The notes under the pieces were generated by a model. It did not search any database and was not told the origin of the DNA. It saw only the letters and a list, made by a program, of their open reading frames with translations. DNA of 16,231 nucleotides from JBBSQE01 sp038258095 (GTDB lineage Bacteria > Actinomycetota > Thermoleophilia > Solirubrobacterales > 70-9): assembly GCA_038258095.1 (NCBI GenBank), contig JBBSQE010000048.1:1-16231 (forward strand). Reading direction: 5' to 3'. Below, one piece after another: positions 7,115 to 15,660 of the stretch. The position numbers and the translations under genes were made by a program. How positions within the stretch are numbered: position 1 is the first letter of the stretch; each line of letters starts with the position of its first letter.

Positions 7115-9624
7115 CCGAAGCTCTCGTCACCTTCGGAGGCGCGATCGCGATCGCGGCGCTCCTGTGGTTCTTCTTCGGCCGGCGCGCTGTGACCGAAGCG
7201 GAGCTCGCAGGGGGTGGTCAGATGGGGAACGGCACGCAGCCTGCCGGAGCCGCCGGAGCTGCCGGGCCGGGCGGGCATAGGTTGGGCGACGGATCCGATT
7301 CCGGGGATGGACCCGCTCTCATCTCCTCAGACCTGGCGCTGCGCCCGGGCGGCGTCAGCTGTGCGTCGTGCGTACGCACGATCGAGAGCGCGGTGCTCGA
7401 GCTCCCGGGCGTCGACAGGGCCAGCGTCAACATGGGGACCGAGAGGGTGGCGGTCGACTATGACCCCGACCGGGTCGGAATCGCGGAGCTGCGCGAGGCG
7501 GTCACCGGCTCGGGCTACGAGCTGATGGACGGCGCCGACGAGGGCGACGACGAGGCGGCTGAGACCGAGGCCCGCCGGGCGGAGATAGCGGAGCTGAGCC
7601 GGCGCGTCCTGATCAGCGCCCTCCTGACGGCGCCGATATTCATCGCGACGATGGCGAATCACCTCTTCGGCGCCACCTGGGTTCCGTCGATCCTGCTCAA
7701 CCACCTGTTCCAATTGGCACTGATCGCTCCGGTGATGCTCTACGCGGGCTGGCCGATCCATCGCGCCGGCTGGGGGGCGCTCGCGCACCGCAGCGCCGAC
7801 ATGAACACCCTGATCACGGTCGGCACCAGCGCCGCGTTCGGCTACAGCCTCTTCGCCACCCTGGTCCCCGGTGCATTGCCCGAGGACCTGCGTGACGTCT
7901 ACTTCGAGGCCGTCGGGGCGATCATCACGTTGATCCTGCTCGGCCGCCTGCTCGAGATGCGCGCCAAGGCGGGGACGGGGGAGGCGATTCGGAAGCTGGT
8001 CGGGCTGCAGGCCCGGACGGCCCGGGTCTTGAAGGACGGCGAGGAGCGAGAGATCCCGATCGCCGATGTCGCTCCGGGCGACGTGGTCATCGTCCGCCCG
8101 GGTGAGAAGATCCCGGTCGACGGCGAGATCACCGAGGGCCGCTCGAGCCTCGACGAGTCGATGGTCACGGGTGAGTCGCTGCCGGTGACCAAGGGACCCG
8201 GCGACGGGGTGATCGGCGCGACGATCAACCAGACGGGCTCATTCCGGCTCCGCGCCACCGGCGTCGGCCGGGACACGATGCTCGCCCAGATCATCCGGCT
8301 CGTCGAGCAGGCTCAGGGCTCGAAGGCTCCCATCCAGCGCGTCGCTGACCTGGTGGCGGGCTACTTCGTCCCGGCCGTGATGTCGATCGCGATTGCGACC
8401 TTCGTCGTCTGGTTCGACCTCGGGCCCGACCCTGCCCTGACCTTCGCGCTCGTTTCCGCGGTGGCGGTGCTGATCATCGCCTGCCCCTGCGCGCTCGGCC
8501 TGGCGACGCCCCTCTCGATCATGGTCGGCACCGGCAAGGGAGCGGAGAGCGGCGTCCTGATTCGGTCCGCCGAGACTCTCGAGACGGCCCAGAGGCTGAG
8601 CTCGATCGTGCTCGACAAGACCGGGACGATCACCCGCGGCCAGCCGGCCCTGACCGACGTGGTGACCGTGGACGCTGTCGGCGAGGACGAGCTGCTGCGT
8701 CTCGCCGCCGCCGCCGAGCGTCCGTCCGAGCATCCGCTCGGCCAGGCGATCGTGAGTGGCGCCACCGAGCGCGGCATCGTTGGGCCCGACCCGGAGGAGT
8801 TCGAGTCCGTCACCGGGAGCGGCTTGCGCGCCCGAGTCGGCGGTAGACGGTTGCTGATCGGGACAAGGCGGCTGCTGCGCGAGGAAGGCGTCGACGATCG
8901 ACCCCTGGAGGAGATGGCGAGAGCCCTCGAGGCCGCGGGCAAGACGGCGATGCTGGCCGCGGTGGACGGACACCCGGCGGGGGTGATCGGGGTCGCCGAC
9001 ACGGTCAAGACCGGCTCCGCCCCGGCGATCGCCGCCCTGAAGCGACTCGGAATCGAGGTGGTGATGATCACCGGCGACAACCGACTGACCGCCGAGGCGA
9101 TCGCCGAGCAGGTCGGGATCGACCGGGTTCTGGCCGAGGTCCGCCCACAGGACAAGGCGCTCGAGGTCCGACGACTGCAGGGCGAGGGCAGCCTGGTGGC
9201 GATGGTCGGGGACGGCATCAACGACGCTCCGGCGCTGGCGCAGGCGGACGTCGGCATCGCGATCGGCACCGGGACCGACGTGGCGATCGAGGCCGCCGAC
9301 GTGACCCTGATCTCGGGTGAGCTGGAGGGGGTCGGCACCGCTCTCGAGCTGAGCCGGGCGACGATGCGCAACATCCGTCAGAACCTGGCCTTCGCATTCG
9401 GCTACAACGCCCTGGGGATCCCGATCGCGGCCGGCATCCTTTATCCGGTCATCGGCCTGCAGCTCAGCCCGATGATCGCAGCCGCCGCCATGGCAGCCAG
9501 CTCACTCTCGGTGGTCTCCAACGCCAACCGCCTGCGCCGCTGGAAGCCCGCCGGCGTCGATCCGAGCGCGGCGATCACCGAGCATCGGCACGGCACCGGT
9601 CCGACGCGCCGCACTCCGTCCTGA
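7111..9624 (+). CDS. copA: Copper-exporting P1B-type ATPase CopA with extra N-terminal membrane helix
   Basis: This is a P1B ATPase that exports Cu(I) from the cytoplasm (837 residues). In order: an unusual N-terminal membrane helix (residues ~4-22, ending WFFFGRR), a Gly/Ala-rich linker (~33-70), one heavy-metal-associated domain with C84-A-S-C87, the actuator loop T353-GES, the membrane metal site C458-P-C460, the phosphorylation site D502-KTGT, the nucleotide-binding H541-P542, and the hinge G700-DGIND. The late helices carry FGYNALGIPIAAG and MAASSLSVVSNANRLRR, the YN and MxxSS signatures of Cu(I) pumps. The start is TTG at 7111 with GGAAGGA at 7100-7106. The CsoR-like operator upstream predicts copper induction. 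The ninth helix is unusual, since most CopA proteins have eight. It ends five bases before the convergent cyclase gene. Confidence 0.95.
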   Translation: MTEALVTFGGAIAIAALLWFFFGRRAVTEAELAGGGQMGNGTQPAGAAGAAGPGGHRLGDGSDSGDGPALISSDLALRPGGVSCASCVRTIESAVLELPGVDRASVNMGTERVAVDYDPDRVGIAELREAVTGSGYELMDGADEGDDEAAETEARRAEIAELSRRVLISALLTAPIFIATMANHLFGATWVPSILLNHLFQLALIAPVMLYAGWPIHRAGWGALAHRSADMNTLITVGTSAAFGYSLFATLVPGALPEDLRDVYFEAVGAIITLILLGRLLEMRAKAGTGEAIRKLVGLQARTARVLKDGEEREIPIADVAPGDVVIVRPGEKIPVDGEITEGRSSLDESMVTGESLPVTKGPGDGVIGATINQTGSFRLRATGVGRDTMLAQIIRLVEQAQGSKAPIQRVADLVAGYFVPAVMSIAIATFVVWFDLGPDPALTFALVSAVAVLIIACPCALGLATPLSIMVGTGKGAESGVLIRSAETLETAQRLSSIVLDKTGTITRGQPALTDVVTVDAVGEDELLRLAAAAERPSEHPLGQAIVSGATERGIVGPDPEEFESVTGSGLRARVGGRRLLIGTRRLLREEGVDDRPLEEMARALEAAGKTAMLAAVDGHPAGVIGVADTVKTGSAPAIAALKRLGIEVVMITGDNRLTAEAIAEQVGIDRVLAEVRPQDKALEVRRLQGEGSLVAMVGDGINDAPALAQADVGIAIGTGTDVAIEAADVTLISGELEGVGTALELSRATMRNIRQNLAFAFGYNALGIPIAAGILYPVIGLQLSPMIAAAAMAASSLSVVSNANRLRRWKPAGVDPSAAITEHRHGTGPTRRTPS

Positions 9625-9629
9625 ACGGG

Positions 9630-10772
9630 TCATTCCAGGTCCAGCGAGAACAGCTCGAGAGGTGTGCTGAATCCACGCAACGCGTGTACGCCCTGACGCC
9701 GCCACGGTAGCTCGGCCGTCTCCCGCGCGGCGACCTCGGTGGCCATCAGTTGGCTTGTCTCGGCGGACCCGAGAAGCCGGGCGGCCAGGTTGACGGAGCG
9801 ACCGTAGTAGTCACCATCGCGGAACACGGCCTGTCCATGGTGAAGGCCGGCGTGCAGCTTCGGCACCTCGTCATCGTGCATTGCCGCCGCTATCGCCAGC
9901 GTCCCGCTCACCGCAGGCCCCGGGTCCGGGTAGGCCAGCATGTAGCCGTCGCCGAGGGCCTTGACCAGCCGCCCCGACTCGCCGATGTTCTCATCGACGG
10001 CGCGGGCGAAGCGATCGAGGACCTCGATCGCAGCCCCGTCGCCGACCCTGTTCGAGTACGAGGTGAAGCCGCGCAGGTCGCAGAACACGAGCGAAACCTC
10101 GACGGTGCCGGGAACCTGACCGCCGGCCTCCCGCTCGACCTCCCGCACCGCGGCCTGCGTCATCGCCTGCTCAATCTTGCGCCGGTGAACCCCGAGGAGG
10201 AACGGGTCGGCCAGCGGGAGCAGGAACTCGAAGGCCTGTCTCACCGCGGCCAGCGCATCGTGCGTGCTCGGGTTGGCATCCCTGAGAAAGCGCTCCACCC
10301 TCGATCGGAACAGATGCAGCTCGGTTCGCGCCACCCTCTCGAGCGCCTGTCCGTAGACCCGCGCGAGCTGAATCCGCACGTCGGAGGGCCAGAATTCTCC
10401 GGCCGGCCCGAGATCCCGGAATGCTCGGGCCTCCTCGGCCGTGAAGTAGTCCTCGTCGGGACCTGGCAGAGCGAGCCCGAATCCGCGCAGAGTGGCCTCG
10501 ATCTCCGCCACCGGCAGCCCTCCGTCGGAGGCGATCTCATTGGCACTGATCGTCCGCTTCTCCCGTTCGGGGTCGAGGATGCTGTCGAAGACGGCGTCCT
10601 CGACCCGTCCCTTCGCCGCCGATTCACGGATCGCCTCGGGGGTCACGCCGATGCGGAGCATGCCGGCGATCAGATCGTGGTCAGCAGAGGTGAGCCCGAG
10701 TTCCGCGACGAGGGCCGCGGCGACCGCCGCCTCGTCCGCCTGGCTGCCCTTGGCGTCTCGCGCCTCACCCAC
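9630..10772 (-). CDS. Soluble class III adenylate cyclase with N-terminal regulatory domain
   Basis: This is predicted to make cAMP from ATP in the cytoplasm (380 residues, no membrane segment or signal peptide). The C-terminal half is a class III cyclase domain with metal-binding D232 (VFCDLRGFTSYSN) and D275 (KALGDGYM). The adenine-selecting K271 and D321 (RDGDYYGRSVNLAARL), and transition-state N328 and R332, are also present. K271 and D321 point to ATP rather than GTP. The N-terminal ~200 residues are helical and resemble the regulatory domain found in mycobacterial Rv1264-type, pH-responsive cyclases, which is inference from overall character. The start is GTG at 10772, preceded by AAAGAGG about eight bases upstream; an in-frame stop just upstream (near 10820) limits extension. 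It is convergent with copA (5-base gap) and divergent from the NirK-like gene (142-base gap). Confidence 0.9.
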   Translation of the reverse strand: MGEARDAKGSQADEAAVAAALVAELGLTSADHDLIAGMLRIGVTPEAIRESAAKGRVEDAVFDSILDPEREKRTISANEIASDGGLPVAEIEATLRGFGLALPGPDEDYFTAEEARAFRDLGPAGEFWPSDVRIQLARVYGQALERVARTELHLFRSRVERFLRDANPSTHDALAAVRQAFEFLLPLADPFLLGVHRRKIEQAMTQAAVREVEREAGGQVPGTVEVSLVFCDLRGFTSYSNRVGDGAAIEVLDRFARAVDENIGESGRLVKALGDGYMLAYPDPGPAVSGTLAIAAAMHDDEVPKLHAGLHHGQAVFRDGDYYGRSVNLAARLLGSAETSQLMATEVAARETAELPWRRQGVHALRGFSTPLELFSLDLE

Positions 10773-10880
10773 CTCATCGCCTCTTTCGTCCTCGTGATGG
10801 AGTCCCTCAGCATCTCACGATGGCTCCGGGCTCCGGTCATCGGGGTTGCTCCGCAGACCATCGGCGGGGGAATACGGATG

Positions 10881-10892
10881 GCCGCGCGCGGC
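10881..10892. promoter_or_regulatory. GC palindrome in the divergent cyclase/NirK-like intergenic region
   Basis: GCCGCGCGCGGC is a perfect 12-base palindrome 22 bases before the NirK-like ATG, within the 142-base region between two divergent genes. It could be an operator, but such palindromes arise easily in DNA of this composition. No other clear control element was seen in 10773-10914. Confidence 0.2.
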
Positions 10893-10914
10893 GCAGCTTC
10901 TAGCTTGACGTTTC

Positions 10915-11811
10915 ATGAAGACGCTGGTCCGGAGGTTTGTCTGGGCGGGGCCGCTCGCCCTGGTTGTCTCGGTCGCGCTGACCCCCGCCGCACCCGCCTC
11001 GGCGGCCGTCGTCCCGGTCACCCTGACCGCCCGCTATGCGCTGGTGAGGATCGCACCCGGCGTCAAGATGCGAGCCTGGAGCTTCAACGGGAAGGTTCCC
11101 GGCCCGGTGGTCCGGGTGCGCGAGGGGGACACCGTGCAGGTGACCCTGCGCAACCGCATGTTCGACCGCCACCACCACGGGCTCCCGCACTCGGTTGACT
11201 TCCACGCCGCCCGTATCGCCCCGAGCGTAGCCTTCGCCGACGTCCTTCCCGGCAGGCAGAAGACGTTCTCCTTCGTCGCCGAGCACCCGGGCGTCTACAT
11301 GTATCACTGCGGCACCTCGCCGGTGCTCGAGCACGTCGGCATGGGGATGTACGGGGCGATCATCGTCGACCCCGCGGTCCCCCGTCCACCGGCTCAGGAG
11401 GTCACTCTGGTGCAGAGCGAGTTCTACGGCCCGGTGCGCCGGGGCCGGCTGCGCTCCTCGCTTCACGCCATGCAGCGTGGCCAGCCCACCCTGATGGCCT
11501 TCAACGGGTTCGCGCAGCTCTACGTCAGGCGGCCGATCAAGGTCCCCGTCGGCGAGCCGGTGCGAATCTACCTGGTCGATGCGGGCCCCTCGGTCGACAG
11601 CGATTTTCACGTGATCGGGAACATCTTCGACTCGGTCGAGCCCGACGGCAACCCCTTCAACACGCTGCACGGTGTCTCGACCCAGCTGGTGCCATCGGGG
11701 GGAGGTGCGGTCTTCGAGCTCACCTTCCCCGAGCCCGGCGTCTACCCGTTCGTCACCCACGCCCTTCGCTACGCCGATGCCGGTGCGATCGGGCGGTTCG
11801 TGGCCGAGTAA
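10915..11811 (+). CDS. Secreted two-domain multicopper oxidase, NirK-like (putative copper nitrite reductase)
   Basis: This exported cupredoxin-fold protein has 298 residues. A signal peptide covers residues 1 to about 30 (MKTLVRR, a hydrophobic core, cleavage near ASA-AV). The ligand set matches copper nitrite reductases. Type 1 copper: H92, C132, H140, M145. Type 2 copper: H97, H131, H282. Catalytic residues: D95 (PHSVDFH) and H232 (DFHVIG). Spacings are within one residue of those in Alcaligenes-type NirK (H95, H100, H135, C136, H145, M150, H255, H306). It would reduce nitrite to NO outside the membrane, as a homotrimer. It is shorter than most NirK proteins and lacks the glycine-rich stretch after DFHAA; its PVLEHVGMGMYG form recalls archaeal and actinobacterial NirK-like oxidases, so a laccase-like or other role is possible. 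No ribosome site precedes the ATG; the start may be leaderless. Confidence 0.8.
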   Translation: MKTLVRRFVWAGPLALVVSVALTPAAPASAAVVPVTLTARYALVRIAPGVKMRAWSFNGKVPGPVVRVREGDTVQVTLRNRMFDRHHHGLPHSVDFHAARIAPSVAFADVLPGRQKTFSFVAEHPGVYMYHCGTSPVLEHVGMGMYGAIIVDPAVPRPPAQEVTLVQSEFYGPVRRGRLRSSLHAMQRGQPTLMAFNGFAQLYVRRPIKVPVGEPVRIYLVDAGPSVDSDFHVIGNIFDSVEPDGNPFNTLHGVSTQLVPSGGGAVFELTFPEPGVYPFVTHALRYADAGAIGRFVAE

Positions 11812-11821
11812 CCACGCCTCT

Positions 11822-11843
11822 CCGCGCGATGATCTCCGCGCGG
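11822..11843. terminator. Hairpin between convergent genes, possible bidirectional terminator
   Basis: CCGCGCG (11822-11828) and CGCGCGG (11837-11843) form a perfect seven-base inverted repeat with an 8-base loop, filling most of the 33-base gap between the convergent NirK-like and TDT genes. There is no T-tract, so termination would be of the GC-hairpin type, if it works at all. A 10-base direct repeat, TCTCCGCGCG, also occurs here (11819-11828 and 11833-11842). Confidence 0.4.
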
Positions 11844-11844
11844 G

Positions 11845-12879
<1,035 letters not shown>

Positions 12880-12961
12880 CTGGCACCTGTCGTCAAACCT
12901 ATCTCGCCCGCATCGCATGGGGCGGCGCGACGACGATCTGCATGGAGGGTGCTTCGAAGCG

Positions 12962-12984
12962 TTTATCCATATAGGCTGTGTAAA
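12962..12984. promoter_or_regulatory. Inverted-repeat operator between the TDT gene and the cupin/gltD pair
   Basis: TTTATCCA (12962-12969), a 7-base spacer and TGTGTAAA (12977-12984) form an imperfect inverted repeat. The right arm is identical, and the left arm differs by two bases, from the perfect repeat at 15594-15616; the spacer length is the same. The site lies 31 bases before the cupin GTG and 82 bases before the TDT ATG. A possible -10 (TATAGG, 12970-12975) for the cupin direction lies inside it, so a repressor would block that promoter. Confidence 0.6.
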
Positions 12985-13015
12985 CACGCATCGTCGAGCA
13001 AAGGAGGAGGCACCT

Positions 13016-13414
13016 GTGAAGACCTGGAAGATCGCCGAGCTGAAGACCGAGCCCCGCAAGCCCGAGATCCTCGAGTCGTGCGACGACGCGCGGGCGATCG
13101 TCATCGATCTGCCGAAGGGGGAGAGCCTCGCGGACCATCAGGTGTATGAGCGTGCCTGGCTCGTCCTGGTCGCCGGCGAGATCGAGGTGACGTCGCTCGA
13201 GGCCTCGCCGGAGGAATCGGTCGTCGGAGGCGTCGGGCTGCTCGTCGAGTTCGATCCCTCCGAGCCCCATCGCGTCGACGCTCGCGAGGATTCGAGGTTC
13301 CTGCTGATGCTCACTCCGTGGCCGGGGCAGGGTCATTCCGGCGCACTGACGATGGAGGAGAAGGCGCACGTCCGGGAACGCGCGGCCGACCGGGGCCCGG
13401 CCCGAGGGTCGTGA
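13016..13414 (+). CDS. Small cupin-like domain protein
   Basis: This is a 132-residue soluble protein with a single beta-barrel cupin-like fold. The first conserved motif appears as LPKGESLADHQVYERAWLVL then VAGEIEV (residues ~34-58), and the second as LVEFDPSEPHRVDARED (~76-92), followed by a hydrophobic strand, FLLMLTPWPG. Histidines in DHQVYE and EPHRV could bind a metal, although the classic HxH pair is not complete. The function is not known; such proteins are often found in redox or stress operons. The start is GTG at 13016, chosen for the strong AAAGGAGGAGG at 13000-13010; an upstream in-frame ATG at 12872 would overlap the divergent gene and its operator. It is followed by gltD after four bases, so they form one unit, presumably controlled by the operator at 12962-12984. 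Confidence 0.8.
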   Translation: MKTWKIAELKTEPRKPEILESCDDARAIVIDLPKGESLADHQVYERAWLVLVAGEIEVTSLEASPEESVVGGVGLLVEFDPSEPHRVDAREDSRFLLMLTPWPGQGHSGALTMEEKAHVRERAADRGPARGS

Positions 13415-13418
13415 TCCG

Positions 13419-14867
13419 GTGACCGATCCTCGCGGCTTCCTCAAGTCGAGAGCCGTGCCCTACCCGATGCGCGATCCGCGCGAGCGGGTCAACGACTACG
13501 GGGAGATCTACGGGACCCTGCCGCGCCGGGACCTGAGGCGGCAGGCCTCGCGCTGCATGGACTGCGGGGTCCCCTTCTGCAACAACGGGTGCCCGCTCGG
13601 GAACCTGATTCCCGATTGGAACGATCTCGCGATGAGAGGTCAGTGGCGAGAGGGGATCGACCAGCTTCACGCGACCAACAACTTCCCGGAGTTCACCGGT
13701 CTGATCTGCCCCGCGCCCTGCGAGTCCGCCTGCGTGTTGGGGATCGACGACGACCCGGTGATGATCAAACAGATCGAGTACTGGCTCGTCGACAACGCCT
13801 TCAAGGAGGGCTGGGTGGTGGCGCGACCGCCGGAGCGGCGCAGCGGCCGAAGAGTTGCGGTCGTCGGGTCCGGGCCCGCCGGGCTGGCGGCTGCCGCCGA
13901 GCTCAACCGGGTCGGGCACCGTGTGGTCGTCTACGAGCGCGACGAAGCCGCCGGAGGCATGCTGCGGTTCGGAGTACCCGACGCGAAGCTGGAGAAATGG
14001 ATCATCGACCGGCGTCTGAAGGTCCTCGAGGAGGAGGGTGTCGAGTTCCGCTTCGGGATCGAGGTGGGCGTCGACCTGCCGGCCGATCAACTGCGGGAAG
14101 ACCATGACGCGGTGATCCTTGCCATCGGCTCCCGCGTCGAGCGGGAGCTGGCGGTCCCGGGCAGGGATCTCGAGGGCGTTCATCTGGCGATGAGCTATCT
14201 CTACCAGCGCAACCGCGCCGTCGCCCGGGCCGAGGGTCGCCCGGCGCCGGACCCGGGTCGGGATGAGGTCAGCGCCAGGGGCAAACGGGTGGTCGTCATC
14301 GGGGGCGGTGACACCGGGATGGATTGCCTTTCCAATGCACTGCGTGAGGACGCGGAGAACGTGGTGCTCCTGGATGTCTACCCCGAGGTGCCGCCCGGGG
14401 GTCGCTACGCCGACGCGCCGTGGCCACAACAGCCGCGAAGGCTGGTCACCACCTACGCGTTGGAGGAGGGCGGGTCCCGCAGCTTCGGGCACAAGGTGAC
14501 CGCGATCGAAGGAGGTGAAGGGGTTACGAGCGTTCGTGGCTGCGAGGTCGAGGGCACGTCCTCGCGGGATCTGGCGGCCATCCCGGGGACCGAGTTCACC
14601 GAGCCCGCCGATCTGGTCCTGGTCGCGGTGGGCTTCACCGGTCCGGAGCCCGGGCCCCTCCTCGTCGACCTCGGCGTCCAGGTGGATCGGTCGGGAAACG
14701 TCAGGGCCGGAGCATTCTCAACCGCGACCAAGGGTGTTTATGCGGCCGGGGACTGCCGGGTCGGCGCCTCGCTGGTGGTGACGGCGATCGCCGAGGGTCA
14801 ACGTTGCGCGCGAGTCGCCGATCGGGCGCTGCGAAACCGCTCGGGGCCGGTCGAGGTGGCTCGCTAG
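13419..14867 (+). CDS. gltD: Glutamate synthase small (beta) subunit GltD, without an adjacent gltB
   Basis: This is an FAD- and iron-sulfur-containing NADPH oxidoreductase of 482 residues (usual ~470-490). The N-terminal cluster domain has C46/C49/C54/C58 (CMDCGVPFCNNGCPLGN) and C97/C101/C105 (CPAPCESAC). The FAD site GSGPAGLAAA is at ~150-160 and the NADPH site VVVIGGGDTGMDC at ~291-303. The C-terminal ATKGVYAAGDCRVGASLVV closes the FAD domain. In glutamate synthase it passes NADPH electrons to GltB to make glutamate from glutamine and 2-oxoglutarate. No gltB lies within this window, so the gene may serve a distant GltB or another acceptor, such as a ferredoxin. The start is GTG at 13419, with GAGGG ~10 bases before; only four bases separate it from the cupin stop. 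It is convergent with ric, three bases apart. Confidence 0.92.
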   Translation: MTDPRGFLKSRAVPYPMRDPRERVNDYGEIYGTLPRRDLRRQASRCMDCGVPFCNNGCPLGNLIPDWNDLAMRGQWREGIDQLHATNNFPEFTGLICPAPCESACVLGIDDDPVMIKQIEYWLVDNAFKEGWVVARPPERRSGRRVAVVGSGPAGLAAAAELNRVGHRVVVYERDEAAGGMLRFGVPDAKLEKWIIDRRLKVLEEEGVEFRFGIEVGVDLPADQLREDHDAVILAIGSRVERELAVPGRDLEGVHLAMSYLYQRNRAVARAEGRPAPDPGRDEVSARGKRVVVIGGGDTGMDCLSNALREDAENVVLLDVYPEVPPGGRYADAPWPQQPRRLVTTYALEEGGSRSFGHKVTAIEGGEGVTSVRGCEVEGTSSRDLAAIPGTEFTEPADLVLVAVGFTGPEPGPLLVDLGVQVDRSGNVRAGAFSTATKGVYAAGDCRVGASLVVTAIAEGQRCARVADRALRNRSGPVEVAR

Positions 14868-14875
14868 TGGCTAGC
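14863..14875. repeat. Inverted repeat spanning two convergent stop codons
   Basis: GCTAG-TGG-CTAGC is a perfect five-base inverted repeat containing the TAG of gltD and, on the other strand, the TAG of ric. It is too short to be a convincing terminator; it may simply reflect two facing TAG codons. Confidence 0.3.
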
Positions 14876-15557
14876 CGAGCAGGCCGCGAACCTGGGGGAA
14901 GAGAATGTTGTTCTCCTCGTGGATGTGCTGGTGCAGCTCCAGCTCGAACGCGCTCAGCTCACTCAGCAGCACCCGGTGGGTGGTGCAGTGCGCGTTCTCG
15001 GGACGGTAGTCACCGCCGATCTCGCGAAGCTCCGCCAGGGCGGCTCCGGTCGAGCTGTGCGTGTCTTCGAGCTGAGTGAGCAGGTCGCCGCCGAGCGGGG
15101 AGGCCCGGTCGCCGCGCTCGAGTGCCCGGCAGGCGGGGAAGAGTTCCTCCTCCTCGAGAAGCATGTGCTCCTCGAGCTCGGCCCGCAGCGCATCGAAGCG
15201 CGCCTGCAGACGGTGCGTGGTGGGATCCTGATCGCCGTGGGCGCGGACGACCTTGGCGAGCAACTCCGAGATGCGGTCCATCTGGGGGCGCAGCGGCTGG
15301 TGATGGTGGACGACGATGTGCTCGCTGAGCTCGGCCACCGACAGCCCGGTGACGTCATCCGGCTGAGCTGCATCCTCGGCCTCGAATACCTCCAGCATCG
15401 CGATGACCGTCGACGGATCGAGCTCCCGTTCGCTGCAGGCCTCTGCGAGCGTCTGCTGTCCGCCGCAGCAGTAGTCGAGGCCGAGGCGCTCGAACACGGG
15501 CGCCAGGCGCGGCCGTGATGCGACCAGGCCGCCGAGAGTCGCGGTCGACTCCGCCAT
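14871..15557 (-). CDS. ric: Iron-sulfur cluster repair di-iron protein RIC (ScdA/YtfE family)
   Basis: This cytoplasmic di-iron protein is of the family that repairs Fe-S clusters damaged by NO or peroxide. With the chosen start it has 228 residues (E. coli YtfE has 220). The N-terminal ScdA domain is clear: TLGGLVASRPRLAPVFERLG then DYCCGGQQTLAEAC, with the C30-C31 pair. The hemerythrin part has H84, H131-x3-E135 (HMLLEEEELFP), H167 and H211-x3-E215 (HIHEENNILFP), closely matching YtfE ligands H84, H129, E133, H160, H204 and E208. The open frame reaches an ATG at 15602, but that lies inside the operator. The ATG at 15584 would be nearly leaderless if TAAACT next to the operator is the -10; the ATG at 15557 best fits the family N-terminus. 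The perfect operator at 15594-15616 probably controls it. Confidence 0.93.
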   Translation of the reverse strand: MAESTATLGGLVASRPRLAPVFERLGLDYCCGGQQTLAEACSERELDPSTVIAMLEVFEAEDAAQPDDVTGLSVAELSEHIVVHHHQPLRPQMDRISELLAKVVRAHGDQDPTTHRLQARFDALRAELEEHMLLEEEELFPACRALERGDRASPLGGDLLTQLEDTHSSTGAALAELREIGGDYRPENAHCTTHRVLLSELSAFELELHQHIHEENNILFPQVRGLLG

Positions 15558-15593
15558 CGGCAGCTCTTGGGAAGGTCGGGGCATGAGGGCTAG

Positions 15594-15616
15594 TTTACAC
15601 ATAAATTCTGTGTAAA
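15594..15616. promoter_or_regulatory. Perfect inverted-repeat operator at the ric promoter
   Basis: TTTACACA (15594-15601), 7 bases, then TGTGTAAA (15609-15616) is a perfect eight-base inverted repeat in AT-rich DNA inside a GC-rich region, 36 bases upstream of the ric ATG at 15557. It matches the site at 12962-12984 in arm sequence and spacing. It is not an FNR, CRP, NsrR or NrdR consensus; a TetR- or Rrf2-type dimer would fit its geometry. The regulator is not in the window. Confidence 0.75.
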
Positions 15617-15660
15617 GCTGCAGCCGCGGGTCGGAGGCGAGCCGAGCGGGGCCAGCTGAC

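Noticed and set aside
9750..11198. Long + strand open frame across the cyclase gene and into the NirK-like gene
   Set aside because: It is antisense to a cyclase with a complete catalytic motif set and then out of frame with the NirK-like protein; its composition is typical of a shadow frame in GC-rich DNA.
14871..15602. ric starting at the ATG at 15602
   Set aside because: That codon lies within the perfect inverted-repeat operator, and the added residues do not resemble the family N-terminus.
15594..15616. Reading the ric operator as an FNR/CRP, NsrR or NrdR box
   Set aside because: FNR/CRP sites have TTGAT/TGTGA half-sites pointing inward with shorter spacers, the NsrR consensus differs, and the NrdR box has a 16-base span with a different core; none fits.
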